A stretch of 64,000 nt of DNA from Duganella sp. sic0402 (GCF_019219065.1 NZ_JAHUWK010000007.1:1-64000), one strand, 5' to 3'; shown: positions 46,949-56,511, counted from the stretch's first letter. Notes: generated from the letters alone by a model not told the origin. Numbers and translations are program-made.

Positions 46949-48975
46949 GGCGTTTCCTTTGCTGGTTGTTGAAGAACGGCTTGTTTGCGGGAGATGATTT
47001 CGGCGTCGCATTTGGGACAGAACTCGTGGCTGCCGTTCAGGTAGCCATGTTTCGGGCAGATCGAGAAGGTCGGCGTGATGGTGATGTACGGCAGGCCGAA
47101 GCGGCTCAGCGAACGCCGCACCAGCGTGCGGCAGGCGGCGGCGCTGGACAGCGCTTCGGTCAGGTACAAGTGCAGCACGGTGCCGCCGGTGTATTTGCGT
47201 TGCAGCGCGTCCTGCTGTTCCAGCGCCTCGAACGGGTCTTCGGTAAAGCCGACCGGCAGCTGCGACGAGTTGGTGTAGTAGGGCTGCTGCTGCGTGCCGG
47301 CCTGCAGGATGTTCGGGTAGCGCTTCTTGTCTTCCTTGGCGAAGCGATAGGTCGTGCCTTCCGCTGGCGTGGCTTCCAGGTTGTACATATGGCCGGTAGC
47401 CTCCTGGAATTCCACCATGCGCGCGCGCACATGGTCCAGCAGCCGCAGCGCGAAAGCGCGGCCCCATGGCGTGGTGATATCGTGCTTGCCGTCAGGGTCG
47501 AAGTTACGGACCATTTCATTGATGCCGTTGACGCCCAGCGTGGAGAAGTGGTTGCGCAGCGTGCCCAGGTAGCGTTTGGTATACGGGAACAGGCCGTTGT
47601 CCATGTGGCGCTGAATGACTTTGCGCTTGATTTCCAGGCTGTCGCGGCCCAGTTCCAGCAGACGGTCCAGCGCCGCGAGCAGGCCCGCTTCGTCATTGCG
47701 GTGCAGGTAGCCTAGGCGTGCGCAGTTGATGGTCACCACGCCCAGCGAACCGGTTTGCTCGGCTGAGCCAAACAAGCCATTGCCGCGCTTGAGCAGCTCG
47801 CGCAGGTCCAGCTGCAAGCGGCAGCACATGGAGCGTATCATGTTCGGCTTCAGTTCCGAGTTGATGAAGTTCTGGAAGTAGGGCAGGCCGTAGCGGGCGG
47901 TCATCTCAAACAGCAGTTCGGCGTTCGGACTCTCCCACGCAAAATCTTCAGTGATGTTGTAGGTCGGGATGGGGAAGGTAAAGGCGCGGCCCTTGGCGTC
48001 GCCCGTCATCATGATCTCGATGTAGGCGCGGTTGATCATGTCCATCTCGTCCTGCAGCTCGCCGTAGGAGAACGGCTGTTCTTCACCGGCGATATAGGGA
48101 ATCTGCTCGCGCAGGTCTTCCGGGCACACCCAGTCGAAGGTCAGATTGGTGAACGGCGTCTGGGTGCCCCAGCGCGACGGCACGTTGAGGTTGTAGATCA
48201 GCTCCTGCATGTACTGCTTCACTTCGTCGTAGCGCAGCTTGTCCTTGCGGATGAAGGGCGCCATATAAGTATCGAAGGAACTGAAGGCTTGCGCGCCGGC
48301 CCATTCGTTTTGCAAGGTGCCGAGGAAGTTGACGATCTGGCCGATGGCGCTGGACATATGCCGTGGCGGGCTGGATTCGACCTTGCCCGGTACGCCGTTC
48401 AGGCCTTCGTTCAGCAGCGTGCGCAGCGACCAGCCGGCGCAATAGCCGGCCAGCATGTCGAGATCGTGGATATGCATGTCGGCGTCGCGGTGGGCCTGGC
48501 CCACTTCCGGCGGATAGACGTGGTTCAGCCAGTAGTTGGCGATGACTTTGCCGGAGACGTTGAGTATCAGGCCGCCCAGCGAATAGCCCTGGTTGGCGTT
48601 GGCGTTGACGCGCCAGTCCTGGCGTTCCAGGTATTCATTGATGGAGGAGGCCACGTCGACCAGCGAGTGCTTGTCCTGGCGCAGCGTGGCATGCTGCTCG
48701 CGATAGACCACATAGGCGCGCAGCGTGTGGCGGAAGCCGGCCTCGTACAACACCTTTTCGACGGTGTCCTGCACCAGCTCCACCGTCAGCTTGTCGCTTT
48801 GCGGCAGCGTGGATAGCTGGAGCAGCACGGCTTCGGTCAGCTGGTTGGCCTTGAGGGCGTCGAATTCTTCGCTGGCGCGGCCGGCGCGCAACAGGGCGCT
48901 TTCAATCTTCACCAGGTTGAATGGCTGCTCGCCCCCGTCGCGCTTGATGATCGTGCTGTGAAATAGTCCTTCCAT
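46936..48975 (-). CDS. nrdD: Anaerobic ribonucleoside-triphosphate reductase, large part without the radical site, 679 aa
   Basis: N-terminal ATP-cone (about residues 8-100, KRDGGEQPFNLVKIESALLRAG), the catalytic barrel with substrate-site cysteines and LTFDWVCPEDL, and a C-terminal zinc ribbon CPKHGYLNGSHEFCPKC, after which the protein ends 20 residues later without the glycyl-radical motif. That motif lies in the overlapping small ORF. The complete enzyme reduces NTPs to dNTPs without oxygen. A weak FNR/Dnr-like site is 90 bp upstream. Confidence 0.9.
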   Translation of the reverse strand: MEGLFHSTIIKRDGGEQPFNLVKIESALLRAGRASEEFDALKANQLTEAVLLQLSTLPQSDKLTVELVQDTVEKVLYEAGFRHTLRAYVVYREQHATLRQDKHSLVDVASSINEYLERQDWRVNANANQGYSLGGLILNVSGKVIANYWLNHVYPPEVGQAHRDADMHIHDLDMLAGYCAGWSLRTLLNEGLNGVPGKVESSPPRHMSSAIGQIVNFLGTLQNEWAGAQAFSSFDTYMAPFIRKDKLRYDEVKQYMQELIYNLNVPSRWGTQTPFTNLTFDWVCPEDLREQIPYIAGEEQPFSYGELQDEMDMINRAYIEIMMTGDAKGRAFTFPIPTYNITEDFAWESPNAELLFEMTARYGLPYFQNFINSELKPNMIRSMCCRLQLDLRELLKRGNGLFGSAEQTGSLGVVTINCARLGYLHRNDEAGLLAALDRLLELGRDSLEIKRKVIQRHMDNGLFPYTKRYLGTLRNHFSTLGVNGINEMVRNFDPDGKHDITTPWGRAFALRLLDHVRARMVEFQEATGHMYNLEATPAEGTTYRFAKEDKKRYPNILQAGTQQQPYYTNSSQLPVGFTEDPFEALEQQDALQRKYTGGTVLHLYLTEALSSAAACRTLVRRSLSRFGLPYITITPTFSICPKHGYLNGSHEFCPKCDAEIISRKQAVLQQPAKETPCKV

Positions 48976-49058
48976 GCTGGCCCCATATCTAGTTGATTTG
49001 ATCGTAAGTCCACTATATATGGTGTTTTTATCGAGGGTTAGCCCTATCTGTAGTTTTC

Positions 49059-49072
49059 TTGATCTGGCTTAT
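49059..49072. promoter_or_regulatory. Weak FNR/Dnr-like site before nrdD
   Basis: TTGATCTGGCTTAT keeps one full half-site. It resembles the norB/nsrR site TTGATCCAGGTTAT at 54717 and lies 90 bp before nrdD, at the end of the SCO gene. Confidence 0.35.
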
Positions 49073-49731
49073 CTTTTTAGCGCGCTGGCGATTTGCCGGA
49101 CGAATTCCTGGTCCGGCTCGACCGTCAGCTTGCTGCTGTCGGCGCGCACGCTGCCGTCCGCATTCAGCAAGGCGATGCGGGTGGTGTGGCTGATTTCACC
49201 GTTGTCCAGCGGGCGGTAGCGGATGTCCAGCGCGGCAGCCAGCATGCGCGTGCCGGTGTCATTGCCGGCGACCGCCAGCCGGTATTGCGCCGGGTCGAGC
49301 TTCTGCATCTCGGCCATCATGCCGAGCGACTTGGGCGTGTCGCGCTTGGGATCAAGGCTGATCAGCAGGATGCGCAGGCGTTTGCCGTCCGGGCCCAGCG
49401 CGCTGACGGTGCGCTTCAGCGTTTCGATCACCACCGGACAGGCCGAGTGGCAGTCTCCGTAGAACATGGTGACCAGCAGCGGTGCGCCCGCCAGGTCTTT
49501 CAGTACGAAGCGCTGGCCGGCCGCGTCGGTCAGTGGCGTTGGCGCCTGGTAGACCGAGTTGGCGGGGATGGCGATGCTGGATGCGGCGGGCGCCCAGGCG
49601 CCGGTTGCGATTGCTGTTGGCGCGGCTTGTGCATGCGTGGTGGGGCCGGCGTGATCGTGGCTTTGCGCGCCGGCCTGCCCGAACGTCAGCAGTGCGGCAA
49701 GCATGGCAAGCGTGATGGCGGTGCGTTTCAT
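49069..49731 (-). CDS. SCO1/SenC-family copper chaperone, 220 aa
   Basis: Signal peptide, His-rich region (SHDHAGPTTHA), thioredoxin-like fold with copper-binding C94-x3-C98 (GDCHSACP) and a later His in GEISHTTR. SCO proteins deliver copper to Cu enzymes, usually cytochrome oxidase; here it overlaps nirV and follows nirK, which suggests it matures the copper nitrite reductase. This is inferred from position. Confidence 0.88.
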   Translation of the reverse strand: MKRTAITLAMLAALLTFGQAGAQSHDHAGPTTHAQAAPTAIATGAWAPAASSIAIPANSVYQAPTPLTDAAGQRFVLKDLAGAPLLVTMFYGDCHSACPVVIETLKRTVSALGPDGKRLRILLISLDPKRDTPKSLGMMAEMQKLDPAQYRLAVAGNDTGTRMLAAALDIRYRPLDNGEISHTTRIALLNADGSVRADSSKLTVEPDQEFVRQIASALKR

Positions 49732-50603
49732 TTTGAAGCTCCTTGATCGGTGGAGTCGCGCGCGCAGCGGAATCCGAGGTTGGCGCCACCCTGGCGTGCT
49801 TCCATGGCGGAGAGCAGGGCGAGGCGCATCAGGACTGCATAGTTGCGCCGGTCCTGTAGCGAGACGGCGGCGCCGCCGCAATAGTCGAGCTGTTTCTTCT
49901 CGCCGCTGGAGCGGCTGTCGGCGTTGACGAAAAGGCCGCTGTAGTCTTCCACCCATTCCCACACCAGGCCGTGCATGTCATGCACGCCGTAGTAGTTGGC
50001 GGGAGTGGAAGCTACGCGGCCGGAAGGCGTTTTTCCTGCGTCGGCGTACCAGCGCAGGATGTTGGAAAGCCAGGCGTCGTCATCGCGCGCATCGGCTTGC
50101 GTGGCGTCTGCCTTGGCGGCGAATTCCCATTCATACCAGCGGGGGAGTCTGGCGTTTTCTGACGCGCAGTAGGCTTGCGCGGCATACCAGCTGACCTGGA
50201 TGACCGGGGCTTCGTCGTCAGCGTTGTCGATGGCGGACAAGTAGCCTGGGGCCGTGAACAAGGCCGGCGCCTGCCCACGTTGCCAGGAAGGCGACGCTTG
50301 CAGGAAGGCCTTGAATTCGCGGTTGGTAACGAGACGGCTGCGCAGCTGGTAGGGAGCCACCTGCGCATCAGCCGCCACGCCGTCCGCCGGCAGCACGCTG
50401 CGCAACGGACCACCGGCGATGGCGCGATACTCCGCAGCGGCCCCGGCGGCTGGCCGGGGAGCGGTGCAGACATCGGCCAGGGCGGCGTCGAGGCGGGCGC
50501 CGACATTGCGCTGCTGGACGGCGCCGCCGCTATTGCTGGCGGCCCCACTGGCAGTCACGCTGCACGCGACTACGACGGACAGCGCAAATATCGGCGCTTT
50601 CAT
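49728..50603 (-). CDS. nirV: NirV, formylglycine-generating-enzyme-like (SUMF1) protein, 291 aa
   Basis: Signal peptide and a SUMF1 fold: LRSRLVTNREFKAFL, VIQVSWYAAQAYCASENARLPRWYEWEFAA, GVHDMHGLVWEWVEDYSG and NLGFRCA. Proteins of this sort (NirV) are encoded directly after nirK in several denitrifiers; their task is not known. It lies 2 bp after nirK and overlaps the SCO gene by 4 bp. Active formylglycine enzymes have two conserved cysteines in the C-terminal part; those are not clearly kept here. Confidence 0.82.
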   Translation of the reverse strand: MKAPIFALSVVVACSVTASGAASNSGGAVQQRNVGARLDAALADVCTAPRPAAGAAAEYRAIAGGPLRSVLPADGVAADAQVAPYQLRSRLVTNREFKAFLQASPSWQRGQAPALFTAPGYLSAIDNADDEAPVIQVSWYAAQAYCASENARLPRWYEWEFAAKADATQADARDDDAWLSNILRWYADAGKTPSGRVASTPANYYGVHDMHGLVWEWVEDYSGLFVNADSRSSGEKKQLDYCGGAAVSLQDRRNYAVLMRLALLSAMEARQGGANLGFRCARDSTDQGASK

Positions 50604-50605
50604 GG

Positions 50606-51997
50606 CTACCTCGCTTTGCGCATTTCGGCCACCTGGGTCGGCGTGACCACCGGTTTGCCGTCGTTCATCGCCACGCTGACATAGTTGATCACCGCTGCCA
50701 CGTCTTCATCATTGAGCTCCTGCGCCGGCATGACGCCGTTGTAGTGCTCACCATTGACGACGATTTCACCGGTGCGGCCGTGCAGCACGATATTGGCCAT
50801 CTCGTATGGACGCTCTTTGAAGTAGTCCGACTTGGCCAAGGGCGGGAACACGCCGGCAACGCCCTGGCCCTTGTCCTGATGGCAGACGGCGCAGGTGTTG
50901 TCATACACGGCTTTGCCACGCGCCTGTTCACCGGCGACCACCGGCACCACCGGCGCCTTTGCCGGTGCTACCGCAGCCTTGGCGCCAGGCAGCGGTTTCT
51001 TGATGCCCTTGCCGTAGATGCTGTAGTTGTCAGGACCGCTGACCGACAGCAGGCCGATCGCGCCCTTGTTGAAAGCACGGGTCAGCGAGTGGTCCACCAG
51101 CGTCAGGTTGCCCGGTACTTTGGGCGTGAATTCGACGATGGCCGAACCGCCGGCCGGCACCATGGTGGTTTGCACCTGCTCCTGGAACTTGGTGCCGCCC
51201 TCGAAGTACACCTTATCGAAGATCGCGCCGATGATGTGGAAGCTGGAGGTGATGTTAGGACCGCCGACGCCGAAGAACATGCGCACCTTCTCATTGGTCT
51301 TGGCGGTCAGCGCGTTGGCGCCGGTCAGTGCGCCGTCCGCGCCGTTGAACAGCACATAGGTTGGCTTCTCATCGATGGCCTTTTGCTGGTCGAACGCTTG
51401 CAGGCCAGGCGCACGGTAGGCGCCGGTGGTGTAGAAGTCACCCTGCATCACGTAGTATTCCTTGTCGACCTTGGACATGCCCTCCTTCGGCTCGACCAGT
51501 ATCATGCCGTACATGCCGTTGGCGACGTGCATACCGACCGGCGCGGTGGCGCAGTGGTACACATACAGGCCCGGATTCAGCGCCTTGAAGGTGAAGCGGG
51601 CTTCATTGCCCGGTGCGATCAGCGTTTGCGCCGCGCCGCCACCGGGGCCGGTCACGGCGTGCAGATCGATATTGTGCGGCAGTTTGTTGTCCGGCAGGTT
51701 TTGCAGGTTCAGCTCCACCGTGTCGCCTTCGCGGACGCGGATCATCTTGCCCGGCACCGTACCGCCAAAGGTCCAGAAGGTGTATTTCGTACCGGGCGCA
51801 ATTTCGCGCTCGACCTCCTCGACAGTCAGATTGACCACCACCTTGGCGGGGGTCTTGCGGGTTATCTGAGGCGGCATCAACGGCGGTGCAAGCAATTCCT
51901 GTGTGATGACAGGAAGTTCTGGCGCGGCGAAACTTTGGGATACGACGAGCAGCGCAGCAGTAACGCTGGCGGCGGCAAGCTTGAATTGCGTTTTCAT
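50606..51997 (-). CDS. nirK: Copper nitrite reductase fused to a C-terminal cytochrome c domain, 463 aa
   Basis: Signal peptide to about residue 24. Two cupredoxin domains hold type-1 copper ligands H108, C149, H157 and M162, and type-2 ligands H113, H148 and H303, with catalytic D111 and H254. After a Pro/Ala/Val linker (338-355) a cytochrome c domain follows with C369-x-x-C372-H373 and probable axial Met423. The enzyme reduces nitrite to NO in the periplasm, with the tethered haem feeding electrons. It is upstream of nirV and a SCO protein. Confidence 0.95.
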   Translation of the reverse strand: MKTQFKLAAASVTAALLVVSQSFAAPELPVITQELLAPPLMPPQITRKTPAKVVVNLTVEEVEREIAPGTKYTFWTFGGTVPGKMIRVREGDTVELNLQNLPDNKLPHNIDLHAVTGPGGGAAQTLIAPGNEARFTFKALNPGLYVYHCATAPVGMHVANGMYGMILVEPKEGMSKVDKEYYVMQGDFYTTGAYRAPGLQAFDQQKAIDEKPTYVLFNGADGALTGANALTAKTNEKVRMFFGVGGPNITSSFHIIGAIFDKVYFEGGTKFQEQVQTTMVPAGGSAIVEFTPKVPGNLTLVDHSLTRAFNKGAIGLLSVSGPDNYSIYGKGIKKPLPGAKAAVAPAKAPVVPVVAGEQARGKAVYDNTCAVCHQDKGQGVAGVFPPLAKSDYFKERPYEMANIVLHGRTGEIVVNGEHYNGVMPAQELNDEDVAAVINYVSVAMNDGKPVVTPTQVAEMRKAR

Positions 51998-52028
51998 CTC
52001 AATCACCTTCTGGTTTGTTGTTAGTGTT

Positions 52029-52307
52029 TTACTGCGGTGTTTCATCCTCAACTGCGAGGAAATCGATAATGACCTGTCCTACCGTGCGTGAAATATAGGT
52101 AGCGCGGAAGTACGGGCCATAGCGATGCTGGATCTGCGCCAGTAAAGGCAGCGGATCATGGTCGTTACAGAAGCGCATGGTTTCGCCTGGATGCAGGGCT
52201 TCCAGCGCGCCGAAGATGGCGGCATGACGGAAGCGCTTGGCGACACCGCGCGCGTCAAAGGGATAGACGCCTGCCTGGGCCGTGGGCGTCGAGCAATCGT
52301 GAGGCAT
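52029..52307 (-). CDS. DUF2249-domain protein before nirK, 92 aa
   Basis: PFDARGVAKRFRHAAIFGALEALHPGETMRFCNDHDPLPLLAQIQHRYG is a DUF2249 core (TusA-like fold). A good ribosome site (TAGGAG) precedes the ATG. It lies between a norB terminator and nirK, 31 bp upstream of the latter, so it is likely the first gene of the nirK operon. The function is unknown. Confidence 0.8.
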   Translation of the reverse strand: MPHDCSTPTAQAGVYPFDARGVAKRFRHAAIFGALEALHPGETMRFCNDHDPLPLLAQIQHRYGPYFRATYISRTVGQVIIDFLAVEDETPQ

Positions 52308-52322
52308 GTCAAAACTCCTAAT

Positions 52323-52351
52323 CAGAAAAAAGGCGGCCCCGAGGCCGCCTT
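52323..52351 (-). terminator. Rho-independent terminator after norB
   Basis: Read on the minus strand: stem AAGGCGGCC / GGCCGCCTT with a 4-base loop, followed by T-run. It separates norB from the nirK operon. Confidence 0.88.
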
Positions 52352-52355
52352 GAAA

Positions 52356-54623
52356 TCAAGCGTGATCTGCAACAGTGGCAGGACTGCTTTCTTTACGGGC
52401 CGCCATCAGGCGCCAGGCAAACAGCGCCAGGAACAGTGTGCCGACAGCGAATACCACGTCACCCGGAACGCGCATCCAGACCAGCGTTTCCATGAACTTG
52501 GAGTGGATCAGCTCAGGCGAACGGGCAAACCACATGCCGTGAGTGATGCTGCCCCAGGCTTGATAGATGCCGGCAGGGACCAGCGAGATGAACACCATCA
52601 TCGCCAGGCCAATGTTCAGGCACCAGAACATAGGATGCAGCAGGGCGTCGGACCAGGCCAGGCGGCTGCTCAGGCCACGCAGGCAGAACAGCAGCAGGCC
52701 GATGCCCAGCATGCCGTACACACCAAACAGCGCGGCATGGCCGTGGGCTGCTGTCATGTTCAGGCCTTGCATGTAGTACAGCGCGATCGGAGTGTTGATC
52801 GAGAAGCCCAGCAGGCCGGCACCCACGGTGTTCCAGAAGCCTACGGCGATGAAGCACAGGATCGACCAGCGATAGCTGCTGACCCATGGCGCCGCTTTCG
52901 AGCGCTGATAGTTGCGCCATGCCTCGATACCGATCAGCGACAGCGGCACCACTTCCAGCGCCGAGAACATGGCGCCAATCGCGATGACGAAGGTTGGCGT
53001 GCCGGTGAAGTACAGATGGTGCAGCGTGCCCAGGATGCCGCCGAACAGGAACACAATCGTTTCCAGCACAATGGCGTTGTTGGCGGTAGCGGCGCGGATC
53101 AGGCCCAGTCGGGTGAACAGCAGCGCGATGACAGCGGTGGCAAACACTTCGAAGAAGCCCTCGACCCACAGGTGGACCAGCCACCAGCGCCAGTATTCGA
53201 TCATCGAGTAGTGGCTATGGCGGCCCCAGGTCAGCGAGGTGGCGTAGAAGCCGCCGATGCACAGCGCCGACAGGAACACCATGACGATCAGGCCACGGCT
53301 GGACGATGGATTTTTCAGCGCAGGCCACAGTGCGCGGCCCAGCAGGGTGACCCAGAACAGCAGGCCGACGAATAGCAGGATTTGCCAGATACGGCCCATG
53401 CTGGTGAACTCCAGGCCCTGATTACCCAGCCAGAAGGCGAAGGCGGTGCCCTTGTGTTGCAGGGAGCCGATCCAGCCCATGGCGGTGGAACCAACCACGA
53501 TGAACAGCAGCGCGTAGAACAGCACATTCACGCCGAGTTTCTGGAAGCGCGGCTCGTGGCCGGAGATGGCCGGCGCGATATACAGGCCGGTGGCCAGCCA
53601 GGCGGTGGCAATCCACAGCACGGCGAACTGGGTGTGGATGGTGCGGCTGACCACGAACGGCAGGATTTCCGCCAGCGGGTAGCCGAAGAAGCTGTTGCCT
53701 TCCACCGCATAGTGCGCGGTGATGACGCCCATGCCAACCTGCGCCAGGATCAGGCCGATCACCACGAAGAAGTACTTCTTGGTTGCCTGCATCGATGGCG
53801 TGGCTTTGAGGCTGAACAGTGGATCTGCCTTCGGTGGTTCGGGATCTTCTTCTTCCTTGGCGGCCGAGTGGGCCATGACCATGGCGGCGATCGCGCCGAT
53901 CATCAGGATCACGCTGGCGATCGACCAGATGCCGGCTTCCGCAGTCGGGCGGTTGTCGATCAGCGGTTCATGCGGCCAGTTGCTGGTGTAGCTCAAATCC
54001 GTTTCGCCCGGACGGTCGGCAGCTGCGGCCCACGACGACCAGAAGATAAATGCAGGCAGTGCACGCAGGTCGTCCGCATCTGGCACGGAGTTGGCGGTCA
54101 TCGCATATTGTTCGCGCAGCTGGTCCAGGCTTTTTGCATCGCCGAACAGGTCGGTGTAGTGCCTGGCGACGGCGCGCACGGCGGCGGCGCGGTCGGCCGA
54201 CAGGGTGATGGCGCCGGTGCTGGCGTTATAGGTATTGCGGCGCATTTCCTCCTTCAGACGCGCGTTCAGCGCGGCCTGCTGCGACTTGTTCAGGTCATCG
54301 AAGTTGGCGCCGTGATCGCGCTGGGCCCAGATCTGGCGCAGTTCCAGCGCTTCGCGGTGCAGCCAGTCGGCCGACCAGTCGGGCGCCAGGTAGCTGCCGT
54401 GGCCCCAGACAGAACCGAGCTGCTGGCCGCCGGCGGAGAGCCAGGCTTGCTGGCCACGGTCAACCTGGCCTTCGCTGAAGAGCACCTCGTTATCGGCGCT
54501 GATGACTTGTTTGGGGATGGGTGGCGCGGTCTGGTAGATTTGCGCGCCCACCCAACCCAGAACGGCGAAGGAGAGTACGCAGATGACGGCGAGCCAGGTC
54601 CAGAGCTTGCGTGTAGCGTGCAT
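52356..54623 (-). CDS. norB: Quinol-dependent nitric oxide reductase, 755 aa
   Basis: The long N-terminal extension (about 240 residues, with the WLSAGGQQLGSVWGHGSYLAPDWSADW region) marks the single-subunit qNor type. Twelve or more helices follow, with haem/FeB ligands in SRTIHTQF, EVFATAVIAL, LHHLYFTGTP and TAAHGHAALFG. The enzyme reduces NO to N2O using quinol. The ATG is at 54623. It diverges from the NO-sensing NsrR gene and has a terminator downstream. Confidence 0.93.
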   Translation of the reverse strand: MHATRKLWTWLAVICVLSFAVLGWVGAQIYQTAPPIPKQVISADNEVLFSEGQVDRGQQAWLSAGGQQLGSVWGHGSYLAPDWSADWLHREALELRQIWAQRDHGANFDDLNKSQQAALNARLKEEMRRNTYNASTGAITLSADRAAAVRAVARHYTDLFGDAKSLDQLREQYAMTANSVPDADDLRALPAFIFWSSWAAAADRPGETDLSYTSNWPHEPLIDNRPTAEAGIWSIASVILMIGAIAAMVMAHSAAKEEEDPEPPKADPLFSLKATPSMQATKKYFFVVIGLILAQVGMGVITAHYAVEGNSFFGYPLAEILPFVVSRTIHTQFAVLWIATAWLATGLYIAPAISGHEPRFQKLGVNVLFYALLFIVVGSTAMGWIGSLQHKGTAFAFWLGNQGLEFTSMGRIWQILLFVGLLFWVTLLGRALWPALKNPSSSRGLIVMVFLSALCIGGFYATSLTWGRHSHYSMIEYWRWWLVHLWVEGFFEVFATAVIALLFTRLGLIRAATANNAIVLETIVFLFGGILGTLHHLYFTGTPTFVIAIGAMFSALEVVPLSLIGIEAWRNYQRSKAAPWVSSYRWSILCFIAVGFWNTVGAGLLGFSINTPIALYYMQGLNMTAAHGHAALFGVYGMLGIGLLLFCLRGLSSRLAWSDALLHPMFWCLNIGLAMMVFISLVPAGIYQAWGSITHGMWFARSPELIHSKFMETLVWMRVPGDVVFAVGTLFLALFAWRLMAARKESSPATVADHA

Positions 54624-54716
54624 GGCATGGTTCCTTTTTTTTGTAGGCTTGTCAGGATCGACAGCCCGAATTCTAGGCGCGAGTTTTAAACAAGCATACA
54701 AAATAGTTGTTATTTC

Positions 54717-54730
54717 TTGATCCAGGTTAT
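54717..54730. promoter_or_regulatory. Dnr-like half site between norB and nsrR
   Basis: TTGATCCAGGTTAT shares TTGATCCAGGT with the aox-site at 38682 but has a changed second half. It is centred about 100 bp before norB and 42 bp before the NsrR start, so it could activate norB. Confidence 0.4.
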
Positions 54731-54765
54731 GCCCGCGCAAAAGGCCCTCATGAATAATGGCTTCC

Positions 54766-55167
54766 ATGCGATTGACCACCTTTACCGACTACACATTGCG
54801 CACGCTGATTTATCTGGCGCGCCAGCAGGCGCGCCTGTCCACCGTGGCAGAAATCGCCGAAGCGCATGGCATCTCCCAGCACCATCTGACCAAGGTGGTG
54901 TACCGGCTTGGACAGACCGGCGTGATCCGCACGGTGCGAGGGCGTAACGGCGGCATCATGCTGGCCCGGCCGGCGCGCGAGATTCGCGTCGGCCATGTGG
55001 TGCGCGACAGCGAGCCGGATTTCTATATCGCGGATTGCTTCGACGCTGAACACGCCACCTGCCGCTACGCGGGCCACTGCCGTGTGGAGGACGTGCTGGG
55101 GAAGGCCACTGATGCATTTTTGGCCACGCTGGACAAGGTCACGCTGGCCGATCTTGCCCGTGCCTAG
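54766..55167 (+). CDS. nsrR: NsrR-type Rrf2 transcriptional repressor (NO sensor), 133 aa
   Basis: Rrf2 winged helix (MRLTTFTDYTLRTLIYLARQ, HGISQHHLTKVVYRLGQTG, VRGRNGGI) and the three cysteines C91, C99 and C105 that bind an [Fe-S] cluster destroyed by NO. It relieves repression of NO-detoxification genes. The in-frame ATG at 54757 is an alternative start. It is divergent from norB, its most likely target. Confidence 0.88.
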   Translation: MRLTTFTDYTLRTLIYLARQQARLSTVAEIAEAHGISQHHLTKVVYRLGQTGVIRTVRGRNGGIMLARPAREIRVGHVVRDSEPDFYIADCFDAEHATCRYAGHCRVEDVLGKATDAFLATLDKVTLADLARA

Positions 55168-55266
55168 TTCTTTCGACCTAGTCGGGATATACGTCATGCC
55201 GATGTTCGGATGTTGCGCCGCAGCGTACCCTGATGTCATCCCCCATGTGTAATCAGGAGAGGCAAA

Positions 55267-56496
55267 GTGTCAAACAATAACAAGGCTAACAAGGCAACTA
55301 CGGTACTCGTGAGTAGTACTTTCGCGTTTACGATCTGCTTCGCGATCTGGATGATGTTTGCGGTGCTGGGCATCCCGATCAAGAAGATGCTGGGACTGAA
55401 TGAAACCGAATTCGGCCTGCTGGCCGCCATGCCGGTGCTGAGCGGCTCGCTGGTGCGCGTCCCGCTGGGCATCTGGTGCGACAAATACGGTGGCCGCATC
55501 GTGTTCTTCCTGCTGATGCTGGCCACCGTGCCGGCGATCGCGCTGATCGGCCACGCCACCGAATACTGGCAGTTCCTGGTGCTTGGCCTGTTCGTCGGCC
55601 TGGCCGGCGGCTCGTTCTCGGTCGGCACGCCATATGTGGCGCGCTGGTTCGCCAAAGAGCGCCGCGGGCTGGCCATGGGCATCTTCGGCGCTGGCAACTC
55701 CGGTTCGGCACTGACCAAGTTTGTCGCACCGGCCATCATCGCGGCCTGGGGCTGGCAAGCGCTGCCGACCGTCTACGCGGTTGCGATGCTGGTGACGGCG
55801 ATCCTGTTCTGGGTGTTTTCGGCGACTGACCCATCGCACCAGACCAGTTCCGCCGTGTCCTTCAGCGAGCAGCTGAAAGTGCTGAAGGATCGCCGCGTAT
55901 GGCGCTACTGCCAGTACTACTCGGTGGTGTTTGGCGGCTATGTCGGTCTGGCGCTGTGGATGACCAAGTACTACGTGGGCGAATATGGCTTTGACCTGCG
56001 CCTGGCCGCCTTGCTGGCCGCCTGCTTCTCGCTGCCGGGCGGCGTGCTGCGCGCGGTTGGCGGCTGGATCTCGGACCGTCATGGCGCCTACAAGGTCACC
56101 TGGTGGGTGATGTGGGTGTGCTGGGTGTGCTTCTTCCTGTTGTCGTATCCACAAACAGCGATGATCATCCAGACCACCAACGGCCCGCTGCACCTCGACC
56201 TGGCGCTGTCGCCATGGCTGTTCACCGCGCTGCTGTTCATCGTCGGCACCGCCATGGCGGTGGGTAAAGCCTCGGTCTTCAAATTCATCGCCGATGACTT
56301 CAGTGACAACATCGGCGCCGTCTCCGGCGTGGTGGGCCTGGCCGGCGGCCTGGGCGGCTTTGTGCTGCCGATTATGTTCGGCGCCTTGCTGGACCTGACC
56401 GGCATCCGTTCCAGCGCCTTCATGCTGTTGTACGGCACCGTGTGCGTATCGCTGGTGTGGATGCACTTCTCGTTCCGCCCACAATCGACCAAATAA
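55267..56496 (+). CDS. narK: NarK1-type nitrate transporter, 409 aa
   Basis: A 12-helix major-facilitator protein of the nitrate/nitrite porter family, with the nitrate signature segments GLFVGLAGGSFSVGTPYVARWF and GIFGAGNSGSAL. The GTG start follows AGGAGAGG. NarK1 types import nitrate with protons, the supply for NarG. It is followed after 15 bp by a second transporter; the pair are separate genes, unlike the fused NarK1-NarK2 of Paracoccus. Confidence 0.9.
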   Translation: MSNNNKANKATTVLVSSTFAFTICFAIWMMFAVLGIPIKKMLGLNETEFGLLAAMPVLSGSLVRVPLGIWCDKYGGRIVFFLLMLATVPAIALIGHATEYWQFLVLGLFVGLAGGSFSVGTPYVARWFAKERRGLAMGIFGAGNSGSALTKFVAPAIIAAWGWQALPTVYAVAMLVTAILFWVFSATDPSHQTSSAVSFSEQLKVLKDRRVWRYCQYYSVVFGGYVGLALWMTKYYVGEYGFDLRLAALLAACFSLPGGVLRAVGGWISDRHGAYKVTWWVMWVCWVCFFLLSYPQTAMIIQTTNGPLHLDLALSPWLFTALLFIVGTAMAVGKASVFKFIADDFSDNIGAVSGVVGLAGGLGGFVLPIMFGALLDLTGIRSSAFMLLYGTVCVSLVWMHFSFRPQSTK

Positions 56497-56511
56497 GATA
56501 AGGAGAACCTT

